This document shows, one piece after another, positions 31,490-42,306 of a stretch of 64,000 nt of DNA (its first letter is position 1; every line of letters starts with the position of its first letter). The DNA comes from Tepidiforma bonchosmolovskayae (GTDB taxonomy: Bacteria > Chloroflexota > Dehalococcoidia > Tepidiformales > Tepidiformaceae). Below the pieces are notes generated by a model. It was given only the letters and a program-made list of their open reading frames with translations. It was not told the DNA's origin and made no database searches. The DNA is taken from the NCBI RefSeq assembly GCF_008838325.1, contig NZ_CP042829.1, positions 1,612,001 to 1,676,000 of the forward strand, read 5' to 3'. A program made the translations under genes and the position numbers.

Positions 31490-32293
31490 ATGCCCGAAGG
31501 ACTCACCGGCAGCCTCGCCCAGCTCCCCCTCATCGACCTCCTGAAGATGCTCGCCGCCGGCGGCCAGTCCGGCCGCCTCGAACTCTCCTCCGGCCTCGAC
31601 CTCGGCGACCTCTACCTCCACCGCGGCCAGGTCGTCCACGCCGAGGCATCCGGCGACTGGGGCGAGGCCGCCTTCGCCCGCCTCGTCACCTGGCCCAACG
31701 GCCAGTTCCGCTTCATCCCCGGTGAAGAACCCCCCGAGCGCTCCATCGCCAAACCGCTCGACCAGCTCCTCGCCGAAGCTGCGCGCGTCGCGTCCGAGCG
31801 GGAGGCCATCCGCCGGGTCGTCCCCTCCATGGACATCGTCCCCCGCCTCGCCCGGAAGGCACCCCGTCCCCAGCTGACCATCGACGCCGCCGACTGGGAG
31901 CTCATCGCCCTCCTCGACGGCGCCAGGACCGCCTCCGCGCTCGCCGCCGAACTCGGCCTCGACGACTTCGAAGTCATGCGCCGCATCTACCGCCTCAAAC
32001 TCGCCGGCCTCGTCGAGTTCGAAAAACCCCAGCAGCTCGCACCGGCGGCCCGCGCCCTCGCCGGCCCCGCTTTCTTTCAGGCGCTGCATACGGCCGTCGC
32101 TGCCACCGTCGGCCCGCTCGCCGAGATCATCATCGATGACTGCCTCGACGCCATGGGCCACACCCGGCAGGACTTCCCCCGCGACGGCATCGCCCGCCTC
32201 GCCGAGGCCATCAGCAACGAAATCACCGACCCCGAGAAACGCGTCAGGTTCCAGCAGACGATGCTCGCGCTCATCCGCGGCCAGGCCGCTTAG
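31490..32293 (+). CDS. PATAN (DUF4388) protein with winged-helix-like middle
   Basis: A 267-residue protein. The N-terminal PATAN/DUF4388 module 'GSLAQLPLIDLLKMLAAGGQSGRLELSSG...GDLYLHRGQVVHAEASG' (residues 5-80) is clear. Residues about 125-180 ('DWELIALLDGARTASALAAELGLDDFEVMRRIYRLKLAGLVE') look like a winged helix of the type that follows PATAN in Chloroflexota and Deinococcota proteins. The C-terminal helical domain ends 'PEKRVRFQQTMLALIRG'. GGGAGG precedes the ATG. It is the last gene of the receptor operon and overlaps the convergent sigma factor by 4 bp. Confidence 0.8.
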   Translation: MPEGLTGSLAQLPLIDLLKMLAAGGQSGRLELSSGLDLGDLYLHRGQVVHAEASGDWGEAAFARLVTWPNGQFRFIPGEEPPERSIAKPLDQLLAEAARVASEREAIRRVVPSMDIVPRLARKAPRPQLTIDAADWELIALLDGARTASALAAELGLDDFEVMRRIYRLKLAGLVEFEKPQQLAPAARALAGPAFFQALHTAVAATVGPLAEIIIDDCLDAMGHTRQDFPRDGIARLAEAISNEITDPEKRVRFQQTMLALIRGQAA

Positions 32294-32910
32294 CGCCGCC
32301 CGCCGAGGTCGCCCAGCAGTTCGCGCAGCTTCCGGAGGGCCCGCGTCTGGCGGGCTTTCACCGCGTCCACGGTTGTCGCCATCGCCTCCGCCGTCTCCGC
32401 CAGCGACAGCCCGTGCAGGAACCGCAGCGTCACCACCTCAGCGTCGGCGCGGGGCAGGCTCGCCACCGCCTTCGCGAGCGCCAGCTGCTCGGCGTGCCCC
32501 TCCAGCCCCTCGTCCGGCCCGTCGAACGCCTCAAGCGCCACCACCGGCGGCGCCCGGAACAGCCGCCGGCGGTGCTCCGTCACCACGTGCCGCGCAATCC
32601 CGAACAGCCACGCCCGCGCCGGCAGCCCCCGGTCCTGGAGGTGCTCCGCGCTCCGCCACGCCTGTTCGAACACCAGCGAGGCGAGCTCCTCCGCGTCGCT
32701 CGCCGAGGGCACCCGTGAGTACGCGTACCGGTAGATTGCCGGCATCTCCCGCTCAAAGAGCTCCCTCCACGCCGCCGGGTCACGCCGCCGCAGCCGCTCG
32801 ATGAACTCCGGCTCCGCACCCGCCTCCGTCGCGGCGGGCGGCTCGGCGCTGCCGTACTCCGCCGCCAGCGCCAGGGCCAGGGCCCCGATCGGCCACGCGA
32901 GGACCGCCAC
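32290..32910 (-). CDS. ECF-type RNA polymerase sigma factor
   Basis: A 206-residue group 4 sigma factor. Region 2 is seen in 'DPAAWRELFEREMPAIYRYAYSRV...DAEELASLVFEQAWRSAEHLQDRGLPARAWLFGIARHVVTEHRRR' (about residues 45-125). Region 4 is seen in 'LPRADAEVVTLRFLHGLSLAETAEAMATTVDAVKARQTRALRKLRELL' (about 150-200). The first 30 residues form an unusual hydrophobic Ala/Leu-rich stretch before region 2; the true start may be internal. GTG at 32910 overlaps the stop of the upstream gene (TAGTG), so it is coupled to its presumed anti-sigma partner. Confidence 0.9.
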   Translation of the reverse strand: MAVLAWPIGALALALAAEYGSAEPPAATEAGAEPEFIERLRRRDPAAWRELFEREMPAIYRYAYSRVPSASDAEELASLVFEQAWRSAEHLQDRGLPARAWLFGIARHVVTEHRRRLFRAPPVVALEAFDGPDEGLEGHAEQLALAKAVASLPRADAEVVTLRFLHGLSLAETAEAMATTVDAVKARQTRALRKLRELLGDLGGRR

Positions 32911-33800
32911 TACCGGTCCTCCTCGGGCCTGGAATCGTTGCCCTCCTTCTCTTCCTCGTGCTTCTCGTCCTTGTCCTTCTCACCCTCCTTTTTGCCGTCC
33001 TCGTCGTCTGGCTTCTCCGTCGGGGTCGGGGTTGCAGTCGGCGGCGGCGTAGGGGTTCCAGTCGGCGGCGGCGTAGGGGTTGCAGTCGGCGGCGGCAGGC
33101 TGATGCCTCCGGGGCTGGTCGGCGTCGCAGTCGCTGACGGCGTCGCGGTCGCTGTCGGTGTCCCCGCCCCCGCGGAAGGGGAAGCCGCCGGCGGGCTGCC
33201 TGCCCCTGGCGCGGGCGTCGCCCCGGCCTGGGTCGGGCTTCCCGGTGGCGCCGCGGCGGTGCCCGCCGCATCGGGTGCCGCGCTCCCCGGGGCCGCCGTC
33301 CCGGGCGGTTCCGGCGTGCTTGCAGGCGTTGGGTCGGCCTCAGCGGTCGCGCCCGTGGTGCCGGGTGGAGTGCTCACCGGGAGTTCCGCCCCGCCGATGC
33401 CCCGGCCCGGGTCGAGGTTCCGCACCGCGTTCACCGCAAACTCGCCCGCTGCCCGCAGCGCCCCGGCGGTATCCACGCCGGCCGCCTGGGCGCCGCCCGC
33501 AGCCGCCGCCAGCAGGACCGCGCCCGCCGCCAGCCGCTGGACGAGCGGCCGGCGCTCGCTCCCCAGCCCGAGCCAGCCGAGCAGCCACGTCCGCCAGCTC
33601 CGCCCCTCGCCCTCCACATACGCCGAAAACCGCGCGCGCATCCGCGCCGACGCTGCAGCGTCGGGCCCCGGCACCCGGAGCCCTGCGACCCCGCGCGCAA
33701 TGCGCGCCAGCGCCGCCGCCTCCGGGCTGGCCCCGACGCCGGCAAGCGCCGCCTCGACCTCCTCGGCCAGCCGCACCGCCTCGTCCATCCTTCGCTGCAT
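32910..33800 (-). CDS. Single-pass membrane protein, probable anti-sigma partner
   Basis: A 296-residue protein upstream of and overlapping the ECF sigma gene. Residues 1 to about 75 are helical and could hold sigma. A single TM helix lies at about residues 95-120 ('LAAGAVLLAAAAGGAQAAG'). The outside part is a long Pro/Thr/Ala/Gly-rich stalk with 8-residue PPPTATPT repeats, ending in about 35 highly charged Asp/Glu/Lys residues. No zinc HxxxCxxC anti-sigma motif is visible. A DUF5667-like N-terminus is possible. The role is inferred from gene order. Confidence 0.65.
   Translation of the reverse strand: MQRRMDEAVRLAEEVEAALAGVGASPEAAALARIARGVAGLRVPGPDAAASARMRARFSAYVEGEGRSWRTWLLGWLGLGSERRPLVQRLAAGAVLLAAAAGGAQAAGVDTAGALRAAGEFAVNAVRNLDPGRGIGGAELPVSTPPGTTGATAEADPTPASTPEPPGTAAPGSAAPDAAGTAAAPPGSPTQAGATPAPGAGSPPAASPSAGAGTPTATATPSATATPTSPGGISLPPPTATPTPPPTGTPTPPPTATPTPTEKPDDEDGKKEGEKDKDEKHEEEKEGNDSRPEEDR
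33037..33100 (-). repeat. 24-bp coding minisatellite in the anti-sigma-like gene
   Basis: Two full 24-bp units (33037-33060, 33061-33084) and a partial third encode the repeated PPPTATPT/PPPTGTPT octapeptide of the extracytoplasmic stalk. Unit-length changes would keep the frame and alter stalk length. Confidence 0.85.
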
Positions 33801-33901
33801 CCTCAAGCTCTCCCCGCGGGCCGGACGCCGGCCCGCATGGTACATCGGTGCCGGCGCGCGAAAAGTGTCACTGCAGCCGCTGGTTGTGCCACACTTGCCC
33901 C

Positions 33902-34342
33902 ATGCCAGGCTATTCCATCATCGTCGGCCGCTTCGAACGCGAGCCCTCAACCGCCGGCCGCATCGCGGCCTTCATCATCCGCTGGCTGGTCACCGCCGCC
34001 GCCGTCTGGGTCGCCGCCGCCCTGGTCCCCGGCATCCGCCTCGAAGGCCTCGGCAGCACACTCGCCGTCGCCCTCATCCTCGGCCTCCTCAACGCCTACC
34101 TGAAGCCGCTCCTCGTCATCAGCGCGCTCCCCGGCATCGTCCTCTCGCTCGGCTTCCTCCTTGTCCTCATCAACACGGCCCTCCTCGCGCTCACCGCCTG
34201 GATCGCCGGCAAGTTTGATGGCATCACCTTCGCGATAGACGGCTTCTGGAGCGCCTTCTTCGGGGCCATCATCATCTCCCTCACCAGCTTCCTCCTCACC
34301 CGCTTCATCAACCCCGGCCGCATCGCCCGCCGCTTCGACTGA
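33902..34342 (+). CDS. Phage-holin-4_2-type (PF04020-like) membrane protein
   Basis: A 146-residue protein with four predicted helices and the family pattern 'ALVPGIRLEGLGSTLAVALILGLLNAYLKPLLVI...LPGIVLSLGFLLVLINTALLALTAWI'. Despite its name, the family is a widespread chromosomal membrane protein of unknown function. A 15-residue polar N-terminus precedes helix 1. CACACT lies 6 nt before the ATG at 33902 without a ribosome-binding site, so the start may be leaderless. Confidence 0.85.
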   Translation: MPGYSIIVGRFEREPSTAGRIAAFIIRWLVTAAAVWVAAALVPGIRLEGLGSTLAVALILGLLNAYLKPLLVISALPGIVLSLGFLLVLINTALLALTAWIAGKFDGITFAIDGFWSAFFGAIIISLTSFLLTRFINPGRIARRFD

Positions 34343-34439
34343 CCACCCGTCCCCCCGGTCCTTTGCCTCCCGTGAACCATCTGCGTAGGATGGCCTCGCC
34401 GCCGACCCGCCGGGCGGCGAGCACCCACGGGACCACGCC

Positions 34440-35480
34440 ATGCGCATCATCGACGGCATCTACCAGCTGCTCACCCCCTTCCCACAGTTCACCATCGAGG
34501 ACGCCAAAGCCCTCCGCCGCGAGCTCCAGGAGCACCCCCGCGTCACCAAAGGCCTCCCCTACGTCCTTCCCTACCTCATCAAGGACGGCGGCGACGTCGT
34601 CCTTGTCGATTGCGGCTGGAACACCGATTCCGCCTACCGCGCCCTCGAGGAGGGCATGCGCGAGCATGGCTCCCACCCGGCCGAAATCCAGCGGCTCATC
34701 ATCACCCACATCCACCCCGACCACTACGGCATGGCCGGCCGCCTCAAGCAGCTCTCCTCCTGCGATGTCACCGTCCACGAAAAGGACGCCGAGGTCATCG
34801 CCACCCGCTACTTCGCCCCGCGCGCCCTCACCGAAGAGATGCAGCGATTCATGGAGATGAACGGCGTCCCGCCATCCTCCACCCCGCAGATGTCCCAGGG
34901 CTCCATCGGCATGCTCGGAAACGTCGCCGCTGTACCGCCCGACACCGAAGTCAAAGGCGGCGAGGCCTTCAAAGTCGGCGATTTCGACTTCGAAGTCATC
35001 TGGACGCCCGGCCATTCCCCCGGCCATATCTGCCTCTACGAACCCAATCGCAAAATCCTCCTCACCGGCGACCACATCCTTCCCACCATCACTCCAAACG
35101 TCTCCATCCACGCCCAGACCCATGGCAGCCCGCTCGGCGACTACATGCGCTCCCTTGAAGCCCTCGTCGACCTCGATGTCCGGCTGGTCCTCCCGGCCCA
35201 CGAATTCGAAATTACCGACCTGAAAAAGCGCATTCGCGAAATCAGAGACCACCACGAACTCCGCCTCGAGGAGATGCTCGCCTGCGTCGACCGCGGCGGC
35301 TCCACCGCCTGGGAGGTCGCCGGCCGCGTCAAGTGGGCCACCGGCAGGCTCGAAGACTTCGAGCCCTGGATGCAGCGCGCCGCCGTCGGCGAGACCCTCG
35401 CCCACCTCGAATACCTCTTCGAACTGGGCCTCCTCGCCAAGGTGATGCGCGGGAAGAAGCTCTACTGGCTCCCCGTCTGA
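34440..35480 (+). CDS. MBL-fold hydrolase (LACTB2/glyoxalase II-like)
   Basis: A 346-residue metallo-beta-lactamase-fold protein. 'VVLVDCGWNT' precedes the metal motif 'ITHIHPDHYGMAGRL' (H-x-H-x-D-H, about residues 95-100). Later ligands are in 'TPGHSPGHICLY' and 'LTGDHILP'. A C-terminal winged-helix-like tail (about residues 265-346) matches the LACTB2-type branch. The substrate is unknown. TAGGAT lies about 50 bp upstream, giving a normal leader. Confidence 0.87.
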   Translation: MRIIDGIYQLLTPFPQFTIEDAKALRRELQEHPRVTKGLPYVLPYLIKDGGDVVLVDCGWNTDSAYRALEEGMREHGSHPAEIQRLIITHIHPDHYGMAGRLKQLSSCDVTVHEKDAEVIATRYFAPRALTEEMQRFMEMNGVPPSSTPQMSQGSIGMLGNVAAVPPDTEVKGGEAFKVGDFDFEVIWTPGHSPGHICLYEPNRKILLTGDHILPTITPNVSIHAQTHGSPLGDYMRSLEALVDLDVRLVLPAHEFEITDLKKRIREIRDHHELRLEEMLACVDRGGSTAWEVAGRVKWATGRLEDFEPWMQRAAVGETLAHLEYLFELGLLAKVMRGKKLYWLPV

Positions 35481-35493
35481 CCCGCCCGCGGGG

Positions 35494-35946
35494 TCACTCG
35501 TCCGGCTCCTCCGGCCCGTGCGCCCGGCCGCTCAGCTCCTCCGGCTCGAGCCGCCAGCCCACCACGCCCCGCTCCCCGAACCGCGCCTCCAGCGCGGCCA
35601 GCGCCCATGCCGGGGCATCGGCCAGCCGCCGGTAGAACAGGCCCGCGAACTCCCCGAACTCCAGCGGGTCGGCCACCTCCACCCACCGCCCGTGCCCCGA
35701 GACCGACGCCCACTCCCACGGCCCGGTTGTTGCCGTGCTGTCCACCTGGAATGCTACCCGGTCGTTCGCTCGCGCCATCTCCACCTTCCGGCCCGGCGTC
35801 GTCAGCCCGCAGAAGGCGCCGTCCCGCCAGGCATAGAACATCGGCACCAGGAAGTGCCCGTCCTGCCCGAAAAAGGCCACGCGGATGACCCGCTCCTTCT
35901 CGAGCACCAGCAGCACCTCGTCCGGCGTCAGCGCCCGCGTACCCAT
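35494..35946 (-). CDS. Pyridoxamine 5'-phosphate oxidase-like protein
   Basis: A 150-residue split-barrel flavin-binding protein. 'LTPDEVLLVLEKERVIRVAFFGQDGHFLVPMFYAWRDGAFCG' and 'GRKVEMARANDRVAFQVD' are typical of the PPOX-like family, many of which bind FMN, F420 or heme. It is too short to be PdxH. A GGAG run precedes the ATG. It lies 28 bp downstream of the beta-lactamase-like gene on the same strand. The reaction is unknown. Confidence 0.83.
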   Translation of the reverse strand: MGTRALTPDEVLLVLEKERVIRVAFFGQDGHFLVPMFYAWRDGAFCGLTTPGRKVEMARANDRVAFQVDSTATTGPWEWASVSGHGRWVEVADPLEFGEFAGLFYRRLADAPAWALAALEARFGERGVVGWRLEPEELSGRAHGPEEPDE

Positions 35947-35973
35947 CGGCGAAGCTCCGCTCCCCGGCGCCCC

Positions 35974-37143
35974 TCAGCGGTTGAGGCCCAGCTCCGTGCG
36001 GATCAGCTCGCAGATCTCGAAGGTCGGCCCCTCGGCCTGCAGCGTCGTCTGCATCTTGTTGATCGTCACCGCAACAGCCAGCCCAACCTCCGGGTCCGCA
36101 AACGCAATCGAGCCGCCGGCGCCCGGGTGCCCGAACGCTGCCTTCCGCGGCCCCATCGCACCGTGCTGGCCCATCAGCACGCCCCCGTTGAAGAAGCCGA
36201 TGCTCTTCACCATCGGCATCACCAGCACCCGGTCCGGCGCCTCCGTCTGGATCGCGCTCATCAGCCCGATCCGCTCCTTCGAAACCAGCCGCACGCCGTC
36301 CACCACGCCGCCGTTCGCCAGCGCCGCATACATCTTCGCCAGCGCCCGCGCCGTGAAATGCCCGTTCGCCGCCGGCAGACACGCCCGCCGGACCCGCATG
36401 TCGTTAAAGTTCCAGCCGAGGTTTGGCGGCATCGCCTTGAAGAAATCATGGTCCGGCGGAAGCTGGAACATCGCCGCCCGCGTCTGCGCCTGCTGGCCCT
36501 CCCGGGCAGCCTGCTCCTGCGCTGTCTGGAGCGTCGCCAGCCGCTCCTCCACGCCCTCCGGGATGCCGATGTACATCTCTCCCTCGAGCCCAAGCGGCCG
36601 CACAATCTCCTCCTCCAGCACCTGCTGGATGTGCCGCCCGTCCGCGTACTGGATAATCCCGCCCGCAATCCAGCTGAACGTAATCGCGTGGTAGCCCGTC
36701 TCCGTGCCCGGCTCCCACGCCGGTTCCCCTTCCGCGATGTACCGAAGCCCGTTCTCCCACTCCAGCAGCGGCGCCGCCGCGGGGTCCATCGGCATCGCGT
36801 GCAGCCCCGCGTGGTGGCTCATCGCCTGCGCCACCGTCACCCGCGCCTTCCCCTTCTGGCCGAACTCCTCCCAGTAGCGCGCCACCGGCTGCTCGTACTC
36901 GATGATCCCCCGGTCCGCGAGGATGTGGAGCGCCGTCGCCGCCACGCCCTTCGTCGTCGAAAAGCTGCTGAAGAGCGTGTCCGGGCCCACCGGCCGCGGG
37001 TCGTTCGGGCCCATCTGGCCGGCCCACGTATCCACAATCTTCTCCCCGCCAAGGTACGCGCAGACCTGCGTCCCCAGCTGCGTGCCCCGCGCAATCTGGT
37101 CGAGCAGCAGCGCATGGACCTTCTCGTTCAATTCATCGTTCAT
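35974..37143 (-). CDS. Serine beta-lactamase-like hydrolase/esterase
   Basis: A 389-residue class C beta-lactamase-family protein. The nucleophile motif S-x-x-K is in 'FSSFSTTKGVAATAL' (about residues 61-64). The Tyr of the second motif is probably in 'ETGYHAITFSWIAGG'. The C-terminal 'FGHPGAGGSIAFADP' corresponds to the third motif (HPG in place of KTG), as in EstB-type esterases. No signal peptide, so a cytoplasmic esterase or peptidase is more likely than antibiotic resistance. GGAGACCGGG precedes the ATG. Confidence 0.88.
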   Translation of the reverse strand: MNDELNEKVHALLLDQIARGTQLGTQVCAYLGGEKIVDTWAGQMGPNDPRPVGPDTLFSSFSTTKGVAATALHILADRGIIEYEQPVARYWEEFGQKGKARVTVAQAMSHHAGLHAMPMDPAAAPLLEWENGLRYIAEGEPAWEPGTETGYHAITFSWIAGGIIQYADGRHIQQVLEEEIVRPLGLEGEMYIGIPEGVEERLATLQTAQEQAAREGQQAQTRAAMFQLPPDHDFFKAMPPNLGWNFNDMRVRRACLPAANGHFTARALAKMYAALANGGVVDGVRLVSKERIGLMSAIQTEAPDRVLVMPMVKSIGFFNGGVLMGQHGAMGPRKAAFGHPGAGGSIAFADPEVGLAVAVTINKMQTTLQAEGPTFEICELIRTELGLNR

Positions 37144-37334
37144 CCCGGTCTCCAGCGGTAGTCCCTGCCGTGCACTCTACGCCGCGCGAACGCGCTTCGA
37201 AACTCCCGCCCCGCCGGCGCACCGCACGAAACGGAAAGTTTGCACATCGCCAACTTTCGCATTACGCGGGGCGCGCGACAATCTCCCCGGCGGCTCGCGC
37301 AGAGCAATCTACGCCGCCCGGCAGGAACAAGAAC

Positions 37335-38069
37335 ATGTACAGGCGCTTCATCCTCCTGGTCGCTGCAGGTCTTGCGGCCGGCATGCTCCTGGCAGCCTGC
37401 AGCGGCGACGACTCCGACTCCGGCAGCGGCACCGGTTCCGGCGGGTCCTCCGGCTCCGCGACCGAAACCGCCGGTTCGCCGGCCGCCTCGCCCGCCGCGA
37501 CCCGCGCCGGCTCGGCCTCCCCCACCGGCACGTCGGGCTCCTCCGGTGGCATCCCCGACGACCTCAAGAAGCTCGCCGCCGACGCCGCAAAGGCCACCTT
37601 CACCGCCACCTATGAACTCGCGCAGCCCGGAATGAAGGGCACCATGACCATCGCGCAGGATGGCAAGAACAGCCGCGTCGCCCTCAAATCTGCCGAAGGC
37701 GAGTTCATCATCATCAACACCGAGAAAGACACCTTCACCTGCTTCAAGATCGGCCAGACCGGCATCTGCCAGCGCCAGGCGCCCGACCCCTCGCTGACCG
37801 GCCTCGACCTCCGCGGCCGCCTCGATGACCTCGAAAAGGACGGCGGCAGCCTGAGCTACAAAAAGGTCGACGACCGCAAAGTCGCCGGTCTCGATTCCTC
37901 CTGCTGGAAGACCGGTGACGGCACCACCGAGGCGACCCTCTGCATCGCGAAGAAGGAAAAGGTCATGACCGTCCTGGAAGAAAAGTCGACCGGGATCTCC
38001 TTCACGCTCACCGACTACTCCGGCAAGGTCGACAGCAAGCTCTTCGAGCCGCCCTACCCGGTCCAGTAG
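37335..38069 (+). CDS. Putative lipoprotein, LppX/LolA-like exported protein
   Basis: A 244-residue lipoprotein: signal with lipobox MLLAAC (Cys about residue 22), a Ser/Gly/Thr-rich linker to about residue 75, then a domain with 'ATFTATYELAQPGMKGTMTIAQDGKNSRVAL' strands and four spaced Cys. The single large antiparallel-sheet impression recalls the LolA/LppX fold, but I cannot name a family with certainty. AGGAAC precedes the ATG at 37335. It is convergent with clpC across a strong hairpin. Confidence 0.75.
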   Translation: MYRRFILLVAAGLAAGMLLAACSGDDSDSGSGTGSGGSSGSATETAGSPAASPAATRAGSASPTGTSGSSGGIPDDLKKLAADAAKATFTATYELAQPGMKGTMTIAQDGKNSRVALKSAEGEFIIINTEKDTFTCFKIGQTGICQRQAPDPSLTGLDLRGRLDDLEKDGGSLSYKKVDDRKVAGLDSSCWKTGDGTTEATLCIAKKEKVMTVLEEKSTGISFTLTDYSGKVDSKLFEPPYPVQ

Positions 38070-38093
38070 TCCGTAACAGCCGGCCCGAACGCA

Positions 38094-38132
38094 AAGAAAA
38101 GGCGGGGCCTCCCGCACCCGGGAGACCCCGCC
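38094..38132 (-). terminator. Rho-independent terminator of the clpC operon
   Basis: GGCGGGG-C-CTCCCG (38101-38114) pairs with CGGGAG-A-CCCCGCC (38119-38132) around a 4-nt loop. On the minus strand the stem is followed by CCTTTTCTTT, so it terminates clpC. The hairpin may also stop the convergent lipoprotein transcript. Confidence 0.85.
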
Positions 38133-38160
38133 CGGCACCGCGCCCCCTCCGGCGCAGCGT

Positions 38161-40656
<2,496 letters not shown>

Positions 40657-40755
40657 CGTTCGCTACTCCTGTGACTCGCTCGAATGTCCAGGGGTTTGGG
40701 GCGCCGCTCGTTCGTGTTCCCTGGTCCCACGCCCGCCATGACCTGCGGCAGCGGA

Positions 40756-41136
40756 TTACGCGCCGCCGCCCTGGTACGGTGCCGGCAGCCGCGTCGCCCG
40801 GAGGCGGTTCAGCTCCGCCCGCGTCGCCTCCAGTTCCGCCTGCAGCCGCCGGATCTGCTCGTTCATCCGCAGGATGATGTCGACCCCCGCCAGGTTGACG
40901 CCCAGCTCATCGATGAGCCGCTGCGCCGTCCTGATCCGCTGGATGTCGGCATTCGAGTACATGCGGATGTTCCCTCCCGTCCGCTTCGGACGGATGAGCC
41001 CCACCTTCTCGTAGTACCGCAGCGTCTGCTGGTGCATGCCCACCAGCCGCGCGGCAATGGAGATGACGTACATCGGCTCGTCGTCATCGACATCCAGCGG
41101 GGCATTCCGGCCGTCCATGTCGTCGTACTGCGCCAT
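40756..41136 (-). CDS. hspR: MerR-family heat-shock repressor HspR
   Basis: A 126-residue MerR-type regulator: 'MYVISIAARLVGMHQQTLRYYEKVGLIRPKRTGGNIRMYSNADIQRIRTAQRLIDELGVNLAGVDIILRMNEQ' elements cover the winged helix and the HspR-specific 'GVNLAGVDIIL' (residues about 22-95), then a coiled coil. HspR represses dnaK/clp genes and needs DnaK as co-repressor in actinobacteria. It lies 16 bp after dnaJ and about 100 bp before clpC. I could not find a good HAIR palindrome in either flanking gap. Confidence 0.92.
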   Translation of the reverse strand: MAQYDDMDGRNAPLDVDDDEPMYVISIAARLVGMHQQTLRYYEKVGLIRPKRTGGNIRMYSNADIQRIRTAQRLIDELGVNLAGVDIILRMNEQIRRLQAELEATRAELNRLRATRLPAPYQGGGA

Positions 41137-41152
41137 CCGTCACCTCCTTTCC

Positions 41153-42166
41153 TCAGTGCCGGGCCGCTGCCCCGCGCAGCTCGCGGAGCGCCTCCCAGTG
41201 CTTCCGCTCCTCGGCCGTCAGGTGGTCCGGCAGCAGGACCCGCACCTTCACGTACAGGTCGCCCCGTTTGCCCGCCTGCCCGAGCACCGGCATCCCTTTC
41301 CCCGAAAGGCGGAACTGCCGCCCGTTCTGCGTCAGCTCCGGGATGCGCAGCGCCACCCGGCCGTCGATCGTCTGGACCATCACTTCGCCGCCGAGCACCG
41401 CATCGACCACCGGCACGTCGACCTCGGTCACCAGGTCGTCGCCCTTCCGTTCGAAGCGCGCATGCGGCAGCACGGTCACCAGCAGGTAGAGGTCGCCCGG
41501 CGCGCCATTGCCGATGCCGGGCCGGCCCTCGCCGGCAATCCGCACCCGCGACCCCGTCTTCACGCCCGGCGGAATCCGCACCTCCAGCCGCCGCACCTTC
41601 ATCGTCGTGCCCATGCCCTCGCAGGCGTGGCAGAGCGCACCCGCGATCTCGCCGGTGCCGCCGCAGGTCCGGCACACGTCCGGCGTCTGCAGATTCAGCG
41701 TCCGGGTCGTCCCGTGGAACGCCTCTTCGAGGGTGATCTCCACCGGTGTCTCGACATCCTGGCCGCGGCGGCTGCCGCCCATCCCGCGCGGCCCCCCGCG
41801 CTCCCGCCGGAACAGCGTCTCGAAAATCGAGCCGAAGTCCCCGAACGGGTCGCCGCCGCCGTTCTCGCGGCCGAACGGGCTCCCGCCGCGGGCGAAGGGG
41901 TTCCCCCCGCCCGGCCGCGCCCCCGCCGCCTCGAACTGGTCCGCCAGCTCCCACTGGTCGCCCCAGCGGTCGTACTTCTTCCGCTTCTCCGGGTCGGAAA
42001 GGACCTCGTACGCCTGGTTGATCTCCTTGAAGCGCGCCTCGGCCGCCTTGTCGCCCGGGTTCACGTCCGGGTGGTACTTGCGGGCGAGCTTCCGGTAGGC
42101 CGCCTTGATCTCCTTCTCGCTGGCCGTCCGGCTGACGCCAAGCACCTCGTAGAAGTCCTTTGCCAT
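41153..42166 (-). CDS. dnaJ: DnaJ/Hsp40 co-chaperone with reduced zinc domain
   Basis: A 337-residue DnaJ. J domain with '[10 protein letters not shown]' (HPD about residues 32-34), then a Gly/Phe-rich linker. The zinc region contains just two CxxCxGxG-like repeats (CRTCGGTG and CHACEGMG) instead of four, so at most one zinc centre. C-terminal peptide-binding domains follow ('[20 protein letters not shown]', '[17 protein letters not shown]'). This resembles a form between type I and type II J-proteins. Start ATG 42166; TATGCT sits 6 nt before it, so the mRNA is probably leaderless. Confidence 0.92.
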   Translation of the reverse strand: MAKDFYEVLGVSRTASEKEIKAAYRKLARKYHPDVNPGDKAAEARFKEINQAYEVLSDPEKRKKYDRWGDQWELADQFEAAGARPGGGNPFARGGSPFGRENGGGDPFGDFGSIFETLFRRERGGPRGMGGSRRGQDVETPVEITLEEAFHGTTRTLNLQTPDVCRTCGGTGEIAGALCHACEGMGTTMKVRRLEVRIPPGVKTGSRVRIAGEGRPGIGNGAPGDLYLLVTVLPHARFERKGDDLVTEVDVPVVDAVLGGEVMVQTIDGRVALRIPELTQNGRQFRLSGKGMPVLGQAGKRGDLYVKVRVLLPDHLTAEERKHWEALRELRGAAARH

Positions 42167-42172
42167 GCCCGT

Positions 42173-42202
42173 AGCATACCCCGGCCCCGGCGTCCTGCGC
42201 AA
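42173..42202 (-). promoter_or_regulatory. dnaJ: Putative dnaJ-hspR-clpC promoter
   Basis: On the minus strand: TTGCGC (42202-42197), 18-bp spacer, TATGCT (42178-42173), then six bases to the dnaJ ATG. Both hexamers are close to sigma-70-type consensus. The predicted start coincides with the ATG. Confidence 0.5.
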
Positions 42203-42242
42203 CCTCTTTGCCAAAATTCTTACAACGCCGTTATCAGACCTC

Positions 42243-42271
42243 TTGACAACACCTCGCGCCCTCGCCACAAT
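42243..42271 (+). promoter_or_regulatory. Putative hsp20 promoter
   Basis: A perfect -35 TTGACA (42243-42248), 17-bp spacer and CACAAT (42266-42271). It lies 35 bp before the Hsp20 ATG and back to back with the dnaJ promoter in the divergent heat-shock control region. Confidence 0.65.
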
Positions 42272-42306
42272 GAGGCCGAAACCACCACAGCCAGGGAGGT
42301 GCACCG

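Noticed and set aside
35974-37143. Antibiotic-resistance beta-lactamase
   Set aside because: S-x-x-K is present but there is no signal peptide and the third motif is HPG, fitting EstB-like esterases better.
42167-42306. CIRCE or HAIR operator in the heat-shock control region
   Set aside because: Neither the CIRCE palindrome nor CTTGAGT-N7-ACTCAAG could be found by eye.
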